Of a stretch of DNA of 14,255 nucleotides, positions 6,030 through 13,059 are shown in pieces (the first letter of the stretch is position 1; each line of letters starts with the position of its first letter). The DNA is taken from contig JAICTW010000007.1 in assembly GCA_025936195.1 (NCBI GenBank), positions 1 to 14,255 of the forward strand. The letters run 5' to 3'. The DNA is from Flavisolibacter sp. (GTDB taxonomy: Bacteria; Bacteroidota; Bacteroidia; Chitinophagales; Chitinophagaceae). The position numbers and the translations under genes are program-made. The notes beneath the pieces are model-generated. The model worked only from the letters and a program-made list of their open reading frames with translations. It was not told the origin of the DNA and made no database searches.

Positions 6030-7811
6030 TTACAAGCTGTATCTTTTGTCGCCAATCAAACGGTTGGCTATTCTTCTCCGGGCCTCCTTGCTGTTGAAAG
6101 GCTGGGTCTTTGTAAAACGTTTCAATCCCATTAAGATCATTCTTTGCTCATCACCTTCAGCAAATGAATTAATAGCGTCCTTTCCGTTTTTATGAATGCG
6201 GTCGGCAGCATCATATAAATAACAATTCAGAATGTCTTTATAAATTTTAACCTCAGAAGAGTTTTGCGCCAGCTTCATCACACGCAGCAATAAGCTTTCA
6301 CTTACAAAAGTATCAATGGCCATATCGGCTATGTTCATCAATACTTCCTGCTCGTTCTCTAATTGCATCATCAGCTTTTGAGCGGCAGCACCGGCAGTCA
6401 ATAAAATTGTTTTTTTGAAATTGTTTACCAGTTTTCTTTCCTGTGCAAATGGTGTTTGGTCTTCTTCACCAAAATCAGGAATGCTCATTAGCTCCTGCGA
6501 AACTTTCATGGCAGGGCCCATAATATTCAATCTTCCCTGCATAGCACGTTTCAATGTCATGTCCACAGTAAGCAAACGATTGATCTCATTCGTTCCTTCA
6601 TAAATACGATTGATGCGGCTGTCGCGATACCCACGGGAAATGTTGTATTCGGCACTGAAGCCATTACCACCATGAATTTGTACGCCTTCATCCACACAAA
6701 AATCAGCCATCTCACTTCCATAGACTTTTAAAATGGCACATTCAATGGCATATTCCTCCGCGGCGCCCAATAAAGCTTCATTAAAAGGCTTGCCGCTTTC
6801 AAGCAATTCCTTTTCTTTATCATCAATCATTTTTGCTGTACGATATAAAGCACTTTCACCTGCAAATGTCCTGATAGCCATTTCAGCCAGCTTGTGTTTG
6901 ATGGCGCCGAAATTGGCAATGGGTTGTTTGAACTGCTCACGGGTGATGGCATATTCAATGGAATCGTTGATGGTGGCTTTTGCGCCGCCAACTGTTGCTG
7001 CACACAATTTTAAGCGACCGATGTTGAGAATATTAAAAGCGATCTTGTGTCCTTTGCCAATTTCTCCCAATACATTTTCCACCGGCACCTTGCAATCCTG
7101 AAAATACAATTGAACAGTTGATGATCCTTTGATTCCCATTTTATGTTCTTCCGGACCCTGAGTAAATCCTTCAAAACCTCTTTCCACAATAAAGCCTGTA
7201 AACTTATCGCCATCTACTTTGGCAAACACGGTATAAACATCAGCAAAGCCGCCGTTGGTGATCCAACATTTTTGTCCATTCAAAATATAGTACTTGCCAT
7301 CTGCGCTCAGCTTTGCCGTGGTTTTCGCACTCAGGGCATCGCTGCCGCTATTGGGTTCTGTTAATCCATAAGCACCCACCCATTCACCGGTAATTAATTT
7401 GGGAATGTATTTCTGCTTTTGTTCGGGAGTTCCGAAATAGAGAATGGGCAGCGTACCAATTCCGGTATGCGCAGCAATGGCCACAGAAAAAGAATGTCCT
7501 GAGCCCAGGTATTCATTCACCAGAGTTGACGTTACAAAATCCTTTCCCAAACCTCCATATTCTTCTGGAAAAGAAACCGCCAGCAAACCCTGCTCACCGG
7601 CTTTGCGTAGTAATGATTTCATCAGGCCGGGTTCCAGATTGTCTATGCGATCAAGATTGGGCGACACTTCGGCCGTGAGGAACTGCTCGCACATATCGCG
7701 GATCATTCTTTGCTCTTCCGAAAAATCGTCCGGAATAAATGTATCGGCAGGCGCACTTTCTTTGATCAGCCATTCGCCACCTTTCAATGATTGTTTCGCT
7801 ACTGTTTCCAT
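6030..7811 (-). CDS. Acyl-CoA dehydrogenase (about 590-residue, C-terminally extended type)
   Basis: This 593-residue FAD enzyme carries out the first step of fatty-acid beta-oxidation, oxidising acyl-CoA to trans-2-enoyl-CoA in the cytoplasm with electrons passed to ETF. The N-terminal helical domain covers about 28-145, the beta domain 146-245 with the signature GLTEPNSGSDA at 149-159, and the C-terminal helical domain 258-415. QIHGGNGF at 378-385 and RIYEGTNEI at 402-410 are visible; Glu405 is the expected catalytic base. An extra domain of about 170 residues follows, as in VLCAD/ACAD9 and the bacterial long-chain enzymes of similar length, so a long-chain substrate is likely but not proven. 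It lies downstream of marR on the same strand after 148 bp that hold a palindrome. No frameshift or missing key residue was seen. Confidence 0.93.
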   Translation of the reverse strand: METVAKQSLKGGEWLIKESAPADTFIPDDFSEEQRMIRDMCEQFLTAEVSPNLDRIDNLEPGLMKSLLRKAGEQGLLAVSFPEEYGGLGKDFVTSTLVNEYLGSGHSFSVAIAAHTGIGTLPILYFGTPEQKQKYIPKLITGEWVGAYGLTEPNSGSDALSAKTTAKLSADGKYYILNGQKCWITNGGFADVYTVFAKVDGDKFTGFIVERGFEGFTQGPEEHKMGIKGSSTVQLYFQDCKVPVENVLGEIGKGHKIAFNILNIGRLKLCAATVGGAKATINDSIEYAITREQFKQPIANFGAIKHKLAEMAIRTFAGESALYRTAKMIDDKEKELLESGKPFNEALLGAAEEYAIECAILKVYGSEMADFCVDEGVQIHGGNGFSAEYNISRGYRDSRINRIYEGTNEINRLLTVDMTLKRAMQGRLNIMGPAMKVSQELMSIPDFGEEDQTPFAQERKLVNNFKKTILLTAGAAAQKLMMQLENEQEVLMNIADMAIDTFVSESLLLRVMKLAQNSSEVKIYKDILNCYLYDAADRIHKNGKDAINSFAEGDEQRMILMGLKRFTKTQPFNSKEARRRIANRLIGDKRYSL

Positions 7812-7862
7812 ATAAAAATTTTGAGTTTACGTTTTAAAATCAATTTGTCTTTTTGTTTTATT

Positions 7863-7879
7863 ATGAACCGATTGTTCAT
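7863..7879. promoter_or_regulatory. 17-bp palindrome upstream of the acyl-CoA dehydrogenase (candidate operator)
   Basis: ATGAAC (7863-7868) and GTTCAT (7874-7879) are perfect inverted arms around a five-base spacer (CGATT). The site lies 52-68 bp before the dehydrogenase ATG. Its half-site differs from the palindrome before marR, so a different factor, for example a TetR-type fatty-acid regulator, may bind it. No convincing promoter element was located around it. Confidence 0.4.
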
Positions 7880-7903
7880 TGCTCGTTTCAAACAAGTTTA
7901 TTC

Positions 7904-7949
7904 GGTCATCCCAGCGGCATGACCCTACACTGCTAACTCGCTACACTGC
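7904..7949. repeat. GC-rich patch with hairpin and 9-bp direct repeat
   Basis: GGTCAT (7904-7909) pairs with ATGACC (7919-7924), and CC/GG pair inside across one mismatch with a three-base loop (AGC). Directly after, CTACACTGC occurs at 7925-7933 and again at 7941-7949, seven bases apart. The patch is more GC-rich than the flanking intergenic sequence and lies between the marR stop and the dehydrogenase gene. It could be a weak marR terminator or the remnant of a small repeat element. There is no U-tract on the minus strand. Confidence 0.35.
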
Positions 7950-7959
7950 CGTCTTCCCA

Positions 7960-8400
7960 TCAACTCAAATTATCATACACTTTCTGCAATACTTCTTTAC
8001 ACATCTCAATCTGATCGGCCGGAACGCCTTCCAGTGCTTCATTCAATGTTTCCTCAGCCAGTTGCATGGTTTCTTCCTGTAGCTTCTGTGCCTGCTTTGT
8101 CAAAAAAACTTTATTGATCCTTCTGTCCTTCTCGTGCGAAACCCTTTTCACTAAATTTAATTTCTCCAGGTTGTCAATCAATCGTGTTATGCTTGGCTTA
8201 TCCCTGAATGTAGCATTGCATAAGTCCTGCTGGCTTTTACCATCTTCCTTCCACAAATGATAGAGAACACTCCATTGTTCAATGGTCAGGTTTATTTCCG
8301 AAGCATTAAATTTCTTCTGAAGCCTTCTTGCAATTGCCGTAGAAGCCTTGCCGGTTATAAAACTGTATAATTCTCCTTTTTTAAAATGGTTGTTTGGCAT
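7960..8400 (-). CDS. MarR-family transcriptional regulator
   Basis: A 146-residue winged-helix regulator of standard MarR length. The DNA-binding region runs from about 40 to 103: EQWSVLYHLWKEDGKSQQDL leads into the recognition helix (DKPSITRLIDNLEKLNLVKR, 68-87), followed by the beta-wing with the conserved DRR at 92-94. Terminal helices at 8-30 and 106-143 form the dimer interface. Cys61 and Cys134 are present but the OhrR peroxide-sensing cysteine arrangement is not evident, so a small-molecule ligand is more likely. The gene precedes an acyl-CoA dehydrogenase on the same strand, so control by fatty-acyl or aromatic CoA compounds is a reasonable guess, not shown. A promoter and an 18-bp palindrome stand directly before the ATG, implying autorepression. 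Confidence 0.9.
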   Translation of the reverse strand: MPNNHFKKGELYSFITGKASTAIARRLQKKFNASEINLTIEQWSVLYHLWKEDGKSQQDLCNATFRDKPSITRLIDNLEKLNLVKRVSHEKDRRINKVFLTKQAQKLQEETMQLAEETLNEALEGVPADQIEMCKEVLQKVYDNLS

Positions 8401-8401
8401 A

Positions 8402-8419
8402 TAGTTGTTTATGCAACTA
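8402..8419. promoter_or_regulatory. 18-bp palindrome directly before marR (candidate MarR operator)
   Basis: TAGTTG (8402-8407) and CAACTA (8414-8419) are perfect inverted arms with a six-base spacer. Size and the TTG...CAA half-sites are typical of MarR-family operators (family knowledge). The site ends one base before the marR ATG at 8400 and overlaps the predicted transcription start, so a bound dimer would block initiation. Confidence 0.6.
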
Positions 8420-8421
8420 AG

Positions 8422-8452
8422 TAAATTTAGGCTCTCTTATTTATATTTCCAA
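8422..8452 (-). promoter_or_regulatory. Candidate marR promoter
   Basis: On the minus strand, TTG (complement of 8450-8452), 20 nt, then TAAATTTA (8422-8429), one mismatch from TAnnTTTG. The start point would fall near 8416-8418, inside the palindrome at 8402-8419, leaving a leader of about 16 nt. Confidence 0.55.
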
Positions 8453-8519
8453 GAATAATAGAGGGTTTATTATGAATTTAGTGAAAGCCGAAAGAATGCT
8501 CCTGTTTACTGATAAAAAC

Positions 8520-8550
8520 TTCGAAGCTATCCCTGCTACAATTAGATTTG
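8520..8550 (+). promoter_or_regulatory. Candidate promoter for the GT2 glycosyltransferase
   Basis: TTCG at 8520-8523, exactly 19 nt, then TAGATTTG at 8543-8550, a perfect match to TAnnTTTG. The -33 element has one mismatch. The predicted start (about 8555-8558) coincides with the ATG at 8558, so the transcript would be leaderless or nearly so. Confidence 0.45.
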
Positions 8551-8557
8551 CTGCAAG

Positions 8558-9679
8558 ATGTTTTGGCTTGTAATCACTATAGTTTTTCTATTGCTTTATG
8601 CTTCACTGATTTTTTTTTATTGGCGCGAATGGAAAAAGCTTCCCTGTTATCTTCTTTCAAACGGCACTGATAAAACATTTATTTCTGTAATTGTTCCTGC
8701 ACGAAATGAAGAAAAAAATATTGCCTCGCTTTTAACAGCATTGTCCAAACAATCTTACTCAAAAGATTTTTTTGAAGTTCTTGTGGTGGATGATTTTTCA
8801 ACCGATGCCACAGCAAACATTGTAAGGGACTTTACCACAACTAATATTTTTTTATTGCAGCCCGATACTGCTTCAGAATTTTCTTCCAAGAAAAGATCCA
8901 TCGAAGCCGGTATTCAAAAAGCAAAAGGTAAATTAATTGTAACAACCGATGCGGATTGTATTCCGGAAAAGAACTGGTTAGCAACCATCAATGATTTCTA
9001 TGTTCAAAACGGTGCTGCTTTCATTGCTGCTCCTGTAAAATTCTCTCACAATAGCAGCTTACTTCAGCTTTTTCAATCCCTTGATTTTTTGACCTTACAA
9101 GGAATTACAGCCGCAAGCGTTTCTGCTAATTTCCATACTATGTGCAATGGAGCTAATCTTGCTTACCAAAAGCAGGCGTTTATTAATGTAAACGGATTTG
9201 AAGGAATTGATAAAGTAGCAACCGGAGATGATATGCTGCTGATGTATAAAATATGGAAGCAACAACCGCAGAAAGTTTTTTACCTGAAAAATAAAGAGGC
9301 AATTGTCACCACACAGCCTATGCTTACCTGGAAGGATTTTCTTATGCAACGAAAAAGATGGGCCAGCAAAACTTTGGTGTATGATGATTACAGGATCATT
9401 GCCGTATTAGCTTTTGTTTATCTGTTCAATTGCCTGTTTATTGCATTGGCCATTGCTTCTTTGTTCGATAGTTTTTTTTGGTGGTATGGGCTTGGCTTTT
9501 GGATTATCAAAACCGTTATCGAACTTCCTTTTGTTTACAGCGTTGCTGATTTTTTTGGTGAAAAGAAGATGGTGAAGTTTCTTTTCTTCTTTCAGCCGCT
9601 TCATATTTTTTATACAGTTTTGATTGGCTTCATCAGTCAGTTTGGCAAATACGAATGGAAGGGCAGAAAAACAAAATAG
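8558..9679 (+). CDS. Membrane-anchored family 2 glycosyltransferase
   Basis: This 373-residue inverting GT-A enzyme transfers a sugar from a nucleotide donor at the inner face of the membrane. An N-terminal anchor (about 3-21) precedes the catalytic domain. Key features are ISVIVPARNEEKNI at 42-55, VVDDFSTDAT at 76-85, the metal-binding DADC at 131-134, the GDD acid cluster at 223-225 and QRKRW at 264-268, the Q/RxxRW motif of processive-type GT2 enzymes. Three C-terminal membrane helices follow at about 281-303, 306-325 and 344-362. The architecture resembles both hyaluronan/cellulose-synthase-like enzymes and carotenoid or lipid glycosyltransferases; the acceptor cannot be assigned. It is divergent from marR and 15 bp upstream of an ABC permease gene on the same strand. 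The ATG at 8558 is the only plausible start. Confidence 0.9.
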   Translation: MFWLVITIVFLLLYASLIFFYWREWKKLPCYLLSNGTDKTFISVIVPARNEEKNIASLLTALSKQSYSKDFFEVLVVDDFSTDATANIVRDFTTTNIFLLQPDTASEFSSKKRSIEAGIQKAKGKLIVTTDADCIPEKNWLATINDFYVQNGAAFIAAPVKFSHNSSLLQLFQSLDFLTLQGITAASVSANFHTMCNGANLAYQKQAFINVNGFEGIDKVATGDDMLLMYKIWKQQPQKVFYLKNKEAIVTTQPMLTWKDFLMQRKRWASKTLVYDDYRIIAVLAFVYLFNCLFIALAIASLFDSFFWWYGLGFWIIKTVIELPFVYSVADFFGEKKMVKFLFFFQPLHIFYTVLIGFISQFGKYEWKGRKTK

Positions 9680-9694
9680 AATTATCTTTCTCGA

Positions 9695-10780
9695 ATGAAT
9701 GAACAATCACTATCCTTCAGGCAGTCTGCATGGCGTCGTTTGAAAAAAAACAAAGGCGCTATGGCCGGATTGTTCATGATCGGAATTTCCATATTGGTTG
9801 CATTATTCAGTTATGTTATTGCACCGGACCCTTCTCCTTACGCTAATCGGATCATTTTGGAAATAGGCGGAGAAAAGCCCGGCTTCACGCAAAAATTTTT
9901 ACTTGTAAAAAAAGTTCAACCGGGAAAAGCAGATTTCTTTTCAAGAATTTTTTCCGGCAAGCCGGATGAATACGATCACATTCCCATCACTAAGTATTAC
10001 GAGACGAATGACAGCATTATTGCAGAAAGATTTATTGATGAAGGCGTGGCTGAACGCATTGCTTATCATAAAAAGATATTGCCGCAAAAACCTGTCGTCA
10101 CCAAAAAATTCTGGTTAGGTACTGATAAATACGGAAGAGATATTTTAAGCCGGTTAATTGTTGGAACAAGAATCAGCTTAAGTGTTGGATTGATCACTGT
10201 TCTTATTTCACTTACTATTGGAATTAGCCTGGGAGCTATTGCGGGTTATTTTGGTGGAAGAGCGGATAACATTATTATGTGGCTGATCAATGTTATCTGG
10301 AGCATTCCCACTTTATTACTGGTGTTTGCCATTACTTTATTGTTAGGAAAAGGTTTCTGGCAGGTGTTCATTGCTGTTGGACTGACCATGTGGGTGAATG
10401 TGGCAAGATTGGTCCGCGGACAGGTAATGGTAACAAAGGAACTGCAATACGTGGAAGCAGGAAAGGTTTTGGGCTTTTCTGATTTCCGGATCATCATCCA
10501 TCATATTTTACCTAATATCTTTGGCCCGATAATGGTCATCGCCGCTTCCAATTTTGCTTCTGCCATTATTATTGAAGCAGGACTTAGCTTTTTGGGAGTA
10601 GGCGTTCAACCCCCACAGCCAAGCTGGGGTTTGATGATCAAAGAGAATTACAATTTTATCATTACTCAAAATCCAATGCTGGCGTTGGCTCCCGGATTTG
10701 CCATCATGTTATTAGTGCTTGCTTTTAATTTATTGGGAAACGGATTAAGAGATGCGCTCAACATTCGCGGCAGGATTTGA
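9695..10780 (+). CDS. Peptide/nickel-type ABC transporter permease (OppC/DppC family)
   Basis: A 361-residue inner-membrane permease, one half of the channel of a binding-protein-dependent importer for oligopeptides or similar solutes. Residues 7-42 form the OppC N-terminal region (SAWRRLKKNKGAMAGLFMIG) with the first helix. A periplasmic loop of about 95 residues follows, longer than in Escherichia coli OppC. FWLGTDKYGRDILSRL at 139-154 marks the start of the core domain. Five further helices carry the EAA loop (EAGKVLGFSDFRIIIHHILPN, 254-274) that docks the ATPase, then GLSFLGVGVQPPQPSWG at 296-312. The partner permease, ATPases and binding protein are not in this window. The gene follows the glycosyltransferase by 15 bp, probably co-transcribed without an obvious functional link, and its last 36 bp overlap the convergent ligase gene. 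Confidence 0.9.
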   Translation: MNEQSLSFRQSAWRRLKKNKGAMAGLFMIGISILVALFSYVIAPDPSPYANRIILEIGGEKPGFTQKFLLVKKVQPGKADFFSRIFSGKPDEYDHIPITKYYETNDSIIAERFIDEGVAERIAYHKKILPQKPVVTKKFWLGTDKYGRDILSRLIVGTRISLSVGLITVLISLTIGISLGAIAGYFGGRADNIIMWLINVIWSIPTLLLVFAITLLLGKGFWQVFIAVGLTMWVNVARLVRGQVMVTKELQYVEAGKVLGFSDFRIIIHHILPNIFGPIMVIAASNFASAIIIEAGLSFLGVGVQPPQPSWGLMIKENYNFIITQNPMLALAPGFAIMLLVLAFNLLGNGLRDALNIRGRI

Positions 10781-12187
10781 TTTCCTTGTTTTAATATCAG
10801 CGATAATAATAGTGGACACGCATAAATAAAAAACACTTCCCACTTTATCAGTTTCAATCATATCGCTCAAGAAATTGACGACGCATTCCATTACCAATAT
10901 GGACGCAGTTGCAGCAATCACAACTCTCCAGAACTTTTCCTTAGTACGGAAATAAATAGTTTGAACATACCAAAACAAAGCAGCAATGAGCATCACAAAA
11001 AGCAAACAACCCATAACACCCTGTTCAATCAATAACAATAAAAAATAATTGTGAACGGTGGAATGTTCCTGATTATTACTGACATAAGTTTTAAATGCCG
11101 GAAGTGTATAGCTTTTGTATTGGTCATAAAAAGTAGAAGGCCCGAATCCGGTTTTCCAACTATCGCCAATCATTCGCACTCCGGCAACCCAACGGTAAAT
11201 CCGTTCTGCATTCGATAAATCCTTCAGTTCATAGGTGGCAATAAGATGCTCCCTAAAACTGGTGTGAAAAATAGTGGACTTATAATCATTAGAAAGCTTT
11301 ATGAAACGGTTGTTCGATTGAAGCCAGAACACAGTTGCCACAATCATGCTTACACCCAAAATAAAACCAAAAAACAATAAACGTTTACGCAATAACCAAT
11401 AAGCAAGTATTCCTGCAATCAGTGCTATCCATGCACCTCTTGCATACGAAAAATAAACAGCGGCAATGGCAATTATTAAAATACAAATGAGGAACGCCTT
11501 TAGCTTCTTTACAATAGAAAGTTGAATAAGGGCTATCAACAAAGGCACCATAAAAACCAAAAGGGCTGAATAGTTCACATGGTTCCTGAAAAAGGGATGG
11601 AGTGAATTATTGATTTCCTCAAAACTAAAACCGTCCATTGCGTGCCTTGTCAGCGCAACGATCGTGGCTATCATCATTGATGACAATAACAGAATAACAG
11701 CTCTTTTAAAAATTCGTTCTTCTTTAAACAGAAAAAGAGGAAGCACTACAAACGCAAGCAAATACCAGGATTTTGCAAGTAAATATTTTACGGAAAGAAA
11801 AAAGTTGAATGATGGGATCACAGTCACAATGATCCATAAGAACTGAATAGCAAGGATCAGCAATAACGGATGTAATTTCCTCCAATGAAAATTTTTCCGA
11901 TAATAAATCAAACAAAAAATAACAGCCAATGCAGAGAGCAACATGAAAGGCTCATCTGGCAAATCGGTACCGAAGTTTGAACTGAAATTGAATTCAATTG
12001 ACCAGGGAATGGAGAGCATCAGCAAATAGAAAAGATATTCAGGATGCTGCACCAAAAAAATAGCTGCAGCCAAAGCAAGAGGAATAAGCAGAAAATATAT
12101 TTCCTGCCAGTACGCAAAACATCCCGCTGCAATAAAAAACAAAGCAGAAAAAACGTAAACGAAAACTTTATTGGAGACGTTGATCAA
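10745..12187 (-). CDS. O-antigen ligase/polymerase family protein (Wzy_C domain)
   Basis: A 480-residue polytopic protein with about 12 membrane helices that either polymerises surface-polysaccharide repeat units or ligates them to a lipid acceptor at the periplasmic face. The Wzy_C region (about 205-410) contains SYARGAWIALIAG at 247-259, with Arg250 in the position of a conserved ligase arginine. A large periplasmic loop (about 290-376) leads to STVHNYFLLLLIEQG at 376-390; His379 matches the important WaaL/Wzy histidine. Polymerase and ligase cannot be told apart from sequence alone. The start is a TTG at 12187 that overlaps the upstream wzz stop (TTGA), because the next in-frame ATG is 56 codons later, after the first helices. 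Third gene of the minus-strand polysaccharide group. Confidence 0.87.
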   Translation of the reverse strand: MINVSNKVFVYVFSALFFIAAGCFAYWQEIYFLLIPLALAAAIFLVQHPEYLFYLLMLSIPWSIEFNFSSNFGTDLPDEPFMLLSALAVIFCLIYYRKNFHWRKLHPLLLILAIQFLWIIVTVIPSFNFFLSVKYLLAKSWYLLAFVVLPLFLFKEERIFKRAVILLLSSMMIATIVALTRHAMDGFSFEEINNSLHPFFRNHVNYSALLVFMVPLLIALIQLSIVKKLKAFLICILIIAIAAVYFSYARGAWIALIAGILAYWLLRKRLLFFGFILGVSMIVATVFWLQSNNRFIKLSNDYKSTIFHTSFREHLIATYELKDLSNAERIYRWVAGVRMIGDSWKTGFGPSTFYDQYKSYTLPAFKTYVSNNQEHSTVHNYFLLLLIEQGVMGCLLFVMLIAALFWYVQTIYFRTKEKFWRVVIAATASILVMECVVNFLSDMIETDKVGSVFYLCVSTIIIADIKTRKSNPAANVERIS

Positions 12188-13050
12188 GCTGATTGGTTTC
12201 TGCTTTCAATGAATAAGGCCAGAAAAAATGAAAACAACAAAGCGCTGAAGAAGGTGAATAAAACCGTTGATAAAACATCAGGCTTATCAGCCCATACCGG
12301 CGGTCTTGCACTTTCCACAATCAAAAGCACCGGAGCATTGGTGGTAACTGCTAGTTGATATTGTCCCATCATCTTTTCATACTCCTGTAATTGTTCGGCA
12401 AGCACTAAGCGTTTTGTTTTGATGATTTCGGCTTTGGCTTCCATTAAATTTTCATTGGAAGCATCTGCCTTTCTGTTGTTCAAACTATCCGCTAATTGAA
12501 GATATTCTCTTTGCTTTGAGATATAGGCTTGTTCAATGTTTTTGAGTGCAGAGATATTGCTTTCATTTTGCAAATGCTGATGGATCTCCTGAAGCTTTTG
12601 CATCAGGAAATTAGCTATTGCAGCAGCTATGTTCCGGTCCCTGTCCCAAACCTTCACTTTTAGTTCGCCATAACTGCTCCGCTCAATTTTTGAGTTCTTC
12701 TTTAATTTCTGAACTGCTTTAAAAAAGCTTTCAGCATTGTCGTTAATCGAATAATGTTCCGGCAGATGGAATTCTTTTGATGCAGCAATAAAAATAGTAT
12801 CGAGTGTTGCTGTTCCTTCAAATCTATCTAATTCATCGGGTGAACCGAAATCTGAATAAAGCTCCTGAATGTTCGGGTTGAACATTCTTGCTTTATCTGC
12901 TGTTACGCTGTTAACGGGCAAAGCAGTAGCAACAGACAAATATTGTTTGGGTACAAACAAGGTAATGACCGAAGCAATAGCAACAGCTAAGAAAGTAATG
13001 ACAAGCATTAGTTTCCATCGTTTGGCAAAAACAAGTAAAAGATCAGGCAT
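12184..13050 (-). CDS. Wzz-type polysaccharide chain-length determinant
   Basis: This 288-residue inner-membrane protein has the standard Wzz/PCP layout: a short cytoplasmic N-terminus, a first helix at 13-34 (KLMLVITFLAVAIASVITLF), a large periplasmic domain and a C-terminal helix at about 259-282 (VLSTVLFTFFSALLFSFFLA). Residues 152-235 are predicted coiled coil, as in the helical arm of the family. A short proline-containing motif, SARPPVWADKPDVL (247-260), precedes the second helix. There is no C-terminal tyrosine-kinase domain, so it is the PCP-1-like form. It controls the modal length of the polymer made by the adjacent Wzy-like protein. It sits 9 bp after the flippase gene and overlaps the ligase start by 4 bp, indicating one operon. 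Start ATG at 13050 is well placed before helix 1. Confidence 0.88.
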   Translation of the reverse strand: MPDLLLVFAKRWKLMLVITFLAVAIASVITLFVPKQYLSVATALPVNSVTADKARMFNPNIQELYSDFGSPDELDRFEGTATLDTIFIAASKEFHLPEHYSINDNAESFFKAVQKLKKNSKIERSSYGELKVKVWDRDRNIAAAIANFLMQKLQEIHQHLQNESNISALKNIEQAYISKQREYLQLADSLNNRKADASNENLMEAKAEIIKTKRLVLAEQLQEYEKMMGQYQLAVTTNAPVLLIVESARPPVWADKPDVLSTVLFTFFSALLFSFFLALFIESRNQSA

Positions 13051-13059
13051 GAAAAGATG

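Noticed and set aside
6733..7815. Several antisense frames within the acyl-CoA dehydrogenase, the longest 123 residues.
   Set aside because: They are reverse-strand shadows of a strongly conserved enzyme gene and show no features of their own.
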